Assembly: GCF_003815655.1 (NCBI RefSeq)
Contig: NZ_CP033917.1
Coordinates: 3,162,001 to 3,226,000, forward strand
Length of the DNA: 64,000 bases
Direction: 5' to 3'
Origin: Chryseobacterium sp. G0201
Lineage (GTDB): Bacteria; Bacteroidota; Bacteroidia; Flavobacteriales; Weeksellaceae
In this document: positions 62,468 through 64,000 of the stretch, one piece after another
How the letters are laid out: each line of letters begins with the position of its first letter
How positions within the stretch are numbered: position 1 is the first letter of the stretch
Notes under the pieces: model-generated
What the model was told of the DNA's origin: nothing
Databases searched by the model: none
Seen by the model: only the letters and a program-made list of their open reading frames with translations
Translations under genes and position numbers: made by a program

Positions 62468-64000
62468 TTAATCAGGATTTTGAATCAGGTTTGGTTGAAT
62501 TTGTATCTGTTGTTCCGGAATATATTCTATGATTCTATTATTGGTATAAGGTATTGTATAAAATGGATTGTTTCCGCTTAAATGTGTACCCGGATATTGT
62601 CTGTTCATTTCCAGTTTATTTCTGAATACATCATATTTTCTTTGTGCTTCAAAAGCAAGCTCAAGTCTTCTTTCTTGAAGAACAATATCTAAAATTGTTT
62701 GTCCTGCCGGAACTGTTGCGTATGTTGGAATTCCTGCTCTTGTTCTGATGATATTAACATCAGCTAATGCAGAAGTTGTCATTCCTTTTTTGGCATAGGC
62801 TTCAGCTCTATTTAAATATATTTCTGCTAATCTAACCACAACCGGTGACCATAATTGTGCTACACCTTCCTGTAGTGAACATTTTAAGATGTAAAATTTA
62901 GGATATCCGTTTCTTTTATCCATGTCATTATCTAAAGTAACATATGTTTTGGCACCTCCTGAATTCATAAAATAATAATTTGTTTTATTAGGTAAAACTT
63001 CAGGATATATTTGATAATTGACGTTGTTCATTGTGAAGTAAGTGTTCCCTCCTTGTTGAAATGTCTTTTGAAAAACATAATTGTAAGTTACTCCTCCCGA
63101 AGCATTGGTTCCCTGCTGTACCCAATAGGCAACCGGAATTAGCGGATCGCTGTATTTAGGAGAAATAAATTTCAATCTTGCATCCTGAGGATTTTGTCTA
63201 ATGAGGTTTAAATAAGAAGAAGATGCATACATCTCGCCCCAACCCACACTTTGAATATTCGCGTACATGGATCCGATCGTGTACCAGCCATCGCTGTAAT
63301 CACCATCTTTATTATATTTAAATGCAAAAATGGTCTCGTTGTTGTTTTCCGGAGTTTTGGTTGCGTAAGAAGGGAGTTCGGAATTCGACAACAGGGTGTA
63401 TTTTCCGGAATTGATCACTTTATCAGCGTATTCAATGGTTTTATCATTGTTTTCCATATAAAGATAAACTCTGGAAAGTAATGCTTGGGCAGCTTCTTTA
63501 GAAGCGTAAATATTTTTTTTATCAAGAGTCATGAGTTGTTCTGCTTTTTTCAGATCATTAGTAATCTGATCGTAAATAGCTCCAACAGTTGCTCTGGGTG
63601 GCAATTCATTAACATCATCAGAAGTTTTCAATGGTACTCCTAGGTTTCCTGTTCCTTGATTGTACGGTCTTCCAAATACGTTTACTAAAGAGAAATAAAC
63701 ATAAGCTCTTAGGAAATAATTTTCACCAATAAGTTGGTCTGTCTCGGCATCTTTTCCTTCGGAAAATTTAGATATAACCCTGTTGCAGCCAATAATAGCT
63801 TTGTATCCGGCATTCCAGATGGTATTGGATCGTCCGTTATTTTTAATACTTCTGTAGTTGTAATAATAGAAAAACTGATCAGATGTGGTTCCGCTAATAT
63901 CAATGTTGTCTCCGCCATATTCACCAACTCGATATAGGTTATTAAAAAAGCCGCCGCCGTTGGCATCGCCTTTCAATAGAGCATAATTTCCTAATGTTAT
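62468..64000 (-). CDS. RagB/SusD family nutrient-uptake lipoprotein (partial)
   Basis: The 3' part of a gene that starts beyond the right edge; the frame is open to base 64000. The visible 510 residues are the helical SusD fold: TPR-like SGKxAxQALLSRVYLYMENN, then the C-terminal RLAEIYLNRAEAYAKKG and LDIVLQERRLELAFEAQRKYDVFRNKLEMN block. SusD partners a SusC TonB-dependent transporter and binds glycans or peptides at the cell surface; the SusC gene should lie just to the right. No glycosidase is visible on this side, so the substrate is unknown. Confidence 0.92.
   Translation of the reverse strand: MTLGNYALLKGDANGGGFFNNLYRVGEYGGDNIDISGTTSDQFFYYYNYRSIKNNGRSNTIWNAGYKAIIGCNRVISKFSEGKDAETDQLIGENYFLRAYVYFSLVNVFGRPYNQGTGNLGVPLKTSDDVNELPPRATVGAIYDQITNDLKKAEQLMTLDKKNIYASKEAAQALLSRVYLYMENNDKTIEYADKVINSGKYTLLSNSELPSYATKTPENNNETIFAFKYNKDGDYSDGWYTIGSMYANIQSVGWGEMYASSSYLNLIRQNPQDARLKFISPKYSDPLIPVAYWVQQGTNASGGVTYNYVFQKTFQQGGNTYFTMNNVNYQIYPEVLPNKTNYYFMNSGGAKTYVTLDNDMDKRNGYPKFYILKCSLQEGVAQLWSPVVVRLAEIYLNRAEAYAKKGMTTSALADVNIIRTRAGIPTYATVPAGQTILDIVLQERRLELAFEAQRKYDVFRNKLEMNRQYPGTHLSGNNPFYTIPYTNNRIIEYIPEQQIQIQPNLIQNPD

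Noticed and set aside
1-64000. tRNA, rRNA, CRISPR arrays, transposase genes, phage genes
   Set aside because: No cloverleaf with a typical TTCGAATC-like T-arm, no regularly spaced repeats, no IS or phage proteins were found on reading. A tRNAscan or CRISPR finder run would confirm this.

Overview
The window is a stretch of chromosome from an AT-rich member of the Flavobacteriia, most likely Chryseobacterium or a close relative in the Weeksellaceae. This rests on recognised protein types (a DnaG without zinc cysteines, a two-motif DnaJ, DUF5686, SusD, a secreted protease with a type IX secretion (T9SS) tail), on flavobacterial promoter elements (TTG about 17-19 nt before TAnnTTTG), on A-rich rather than Shine-Dalgarno starts, and on dispersed palindromic repeats of the Chryseobacterium kind. 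No rRNA, tRNA, IS element, prophage or CRISPR array was seen. Both ends cut genes: sdaA on the left and a susD-like gene on the right.

Layout. 1-2.2 kb: end of serine dehydratase, a palindromic repeat, and tyrA behind an apparent tyrosine attenuator. 2.2-11.2 kb: acetyltransferase, CPA2 antiporter, an ald/LytS-LytTR block, tsaE and a secreted metalloprotease. 11.5-16.7 kb: dnaG, clpP, a PfpI-like protein and a phytase-like lipoprotein. 16.8-22.0 kb (minus): tpiA, oligopeptidase B, TerB-like, DoxX-like and DUF1599 genes. 22.3-31.0 kb (plus): folP, an ACT protein, two tandem attenuators and the full ilvEDBNCA operon. 31.1-38.0 kb (minus): M28 peptidase, DUF5686 protein and alaS. 38.5-41.0 kb: an ECF sigma/anti-sigma pair followed by DUF417 and MsrA-MsrB, which reads as an oxidant-defence cassette. 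41.0-44.9 kb (minus): two paralogous membrane proteins, an L,D-transpeptidase-like lipoprotein and an ABC exporter. 45.1-52.5 kb: AAA ATPase, TRIC-like channel, prfB, DedA, hydrolase, DUF808 and acyltransferase. 52.5-59.7 kb (minus): DUF4304-like, dnaJ, grpE, mntH, DUF937-OmpA and proS. 59.9-64 kb: a Gly-rich lipoprotein, an outer-membrane beta-barrel and SusD.

The most interesting material is regulatory. Upstream of ilvE lie two complete leader-peptide attenuators in series (Ile/Val-rich, then Ile/Val/Leu-rich), and upstream of tyrA lies a leader ORF with three consecutive Tyr codons. In each, a strand at or just after the leader stop codon can pair with the 5' arm of the terminator, the geometry needed for ribosome-controlled attenuation. 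The first ilv leader and the tyr leader share the same promoter-to-start design (TTG-N18/19-TACCTTnn-N4-start codon), which would place the start codon at about +1 and make the leader peptides leaderless. Other notable points are a DtxR/MntR-like palindrome at the mntH start, loss of zinc ligands in DnaG and DnaJ, a Walker A motif ending in Ile in an AAA protein with an IF2N-like front, and a 59-bp identical block shared by two otherwise diverged paralogues.
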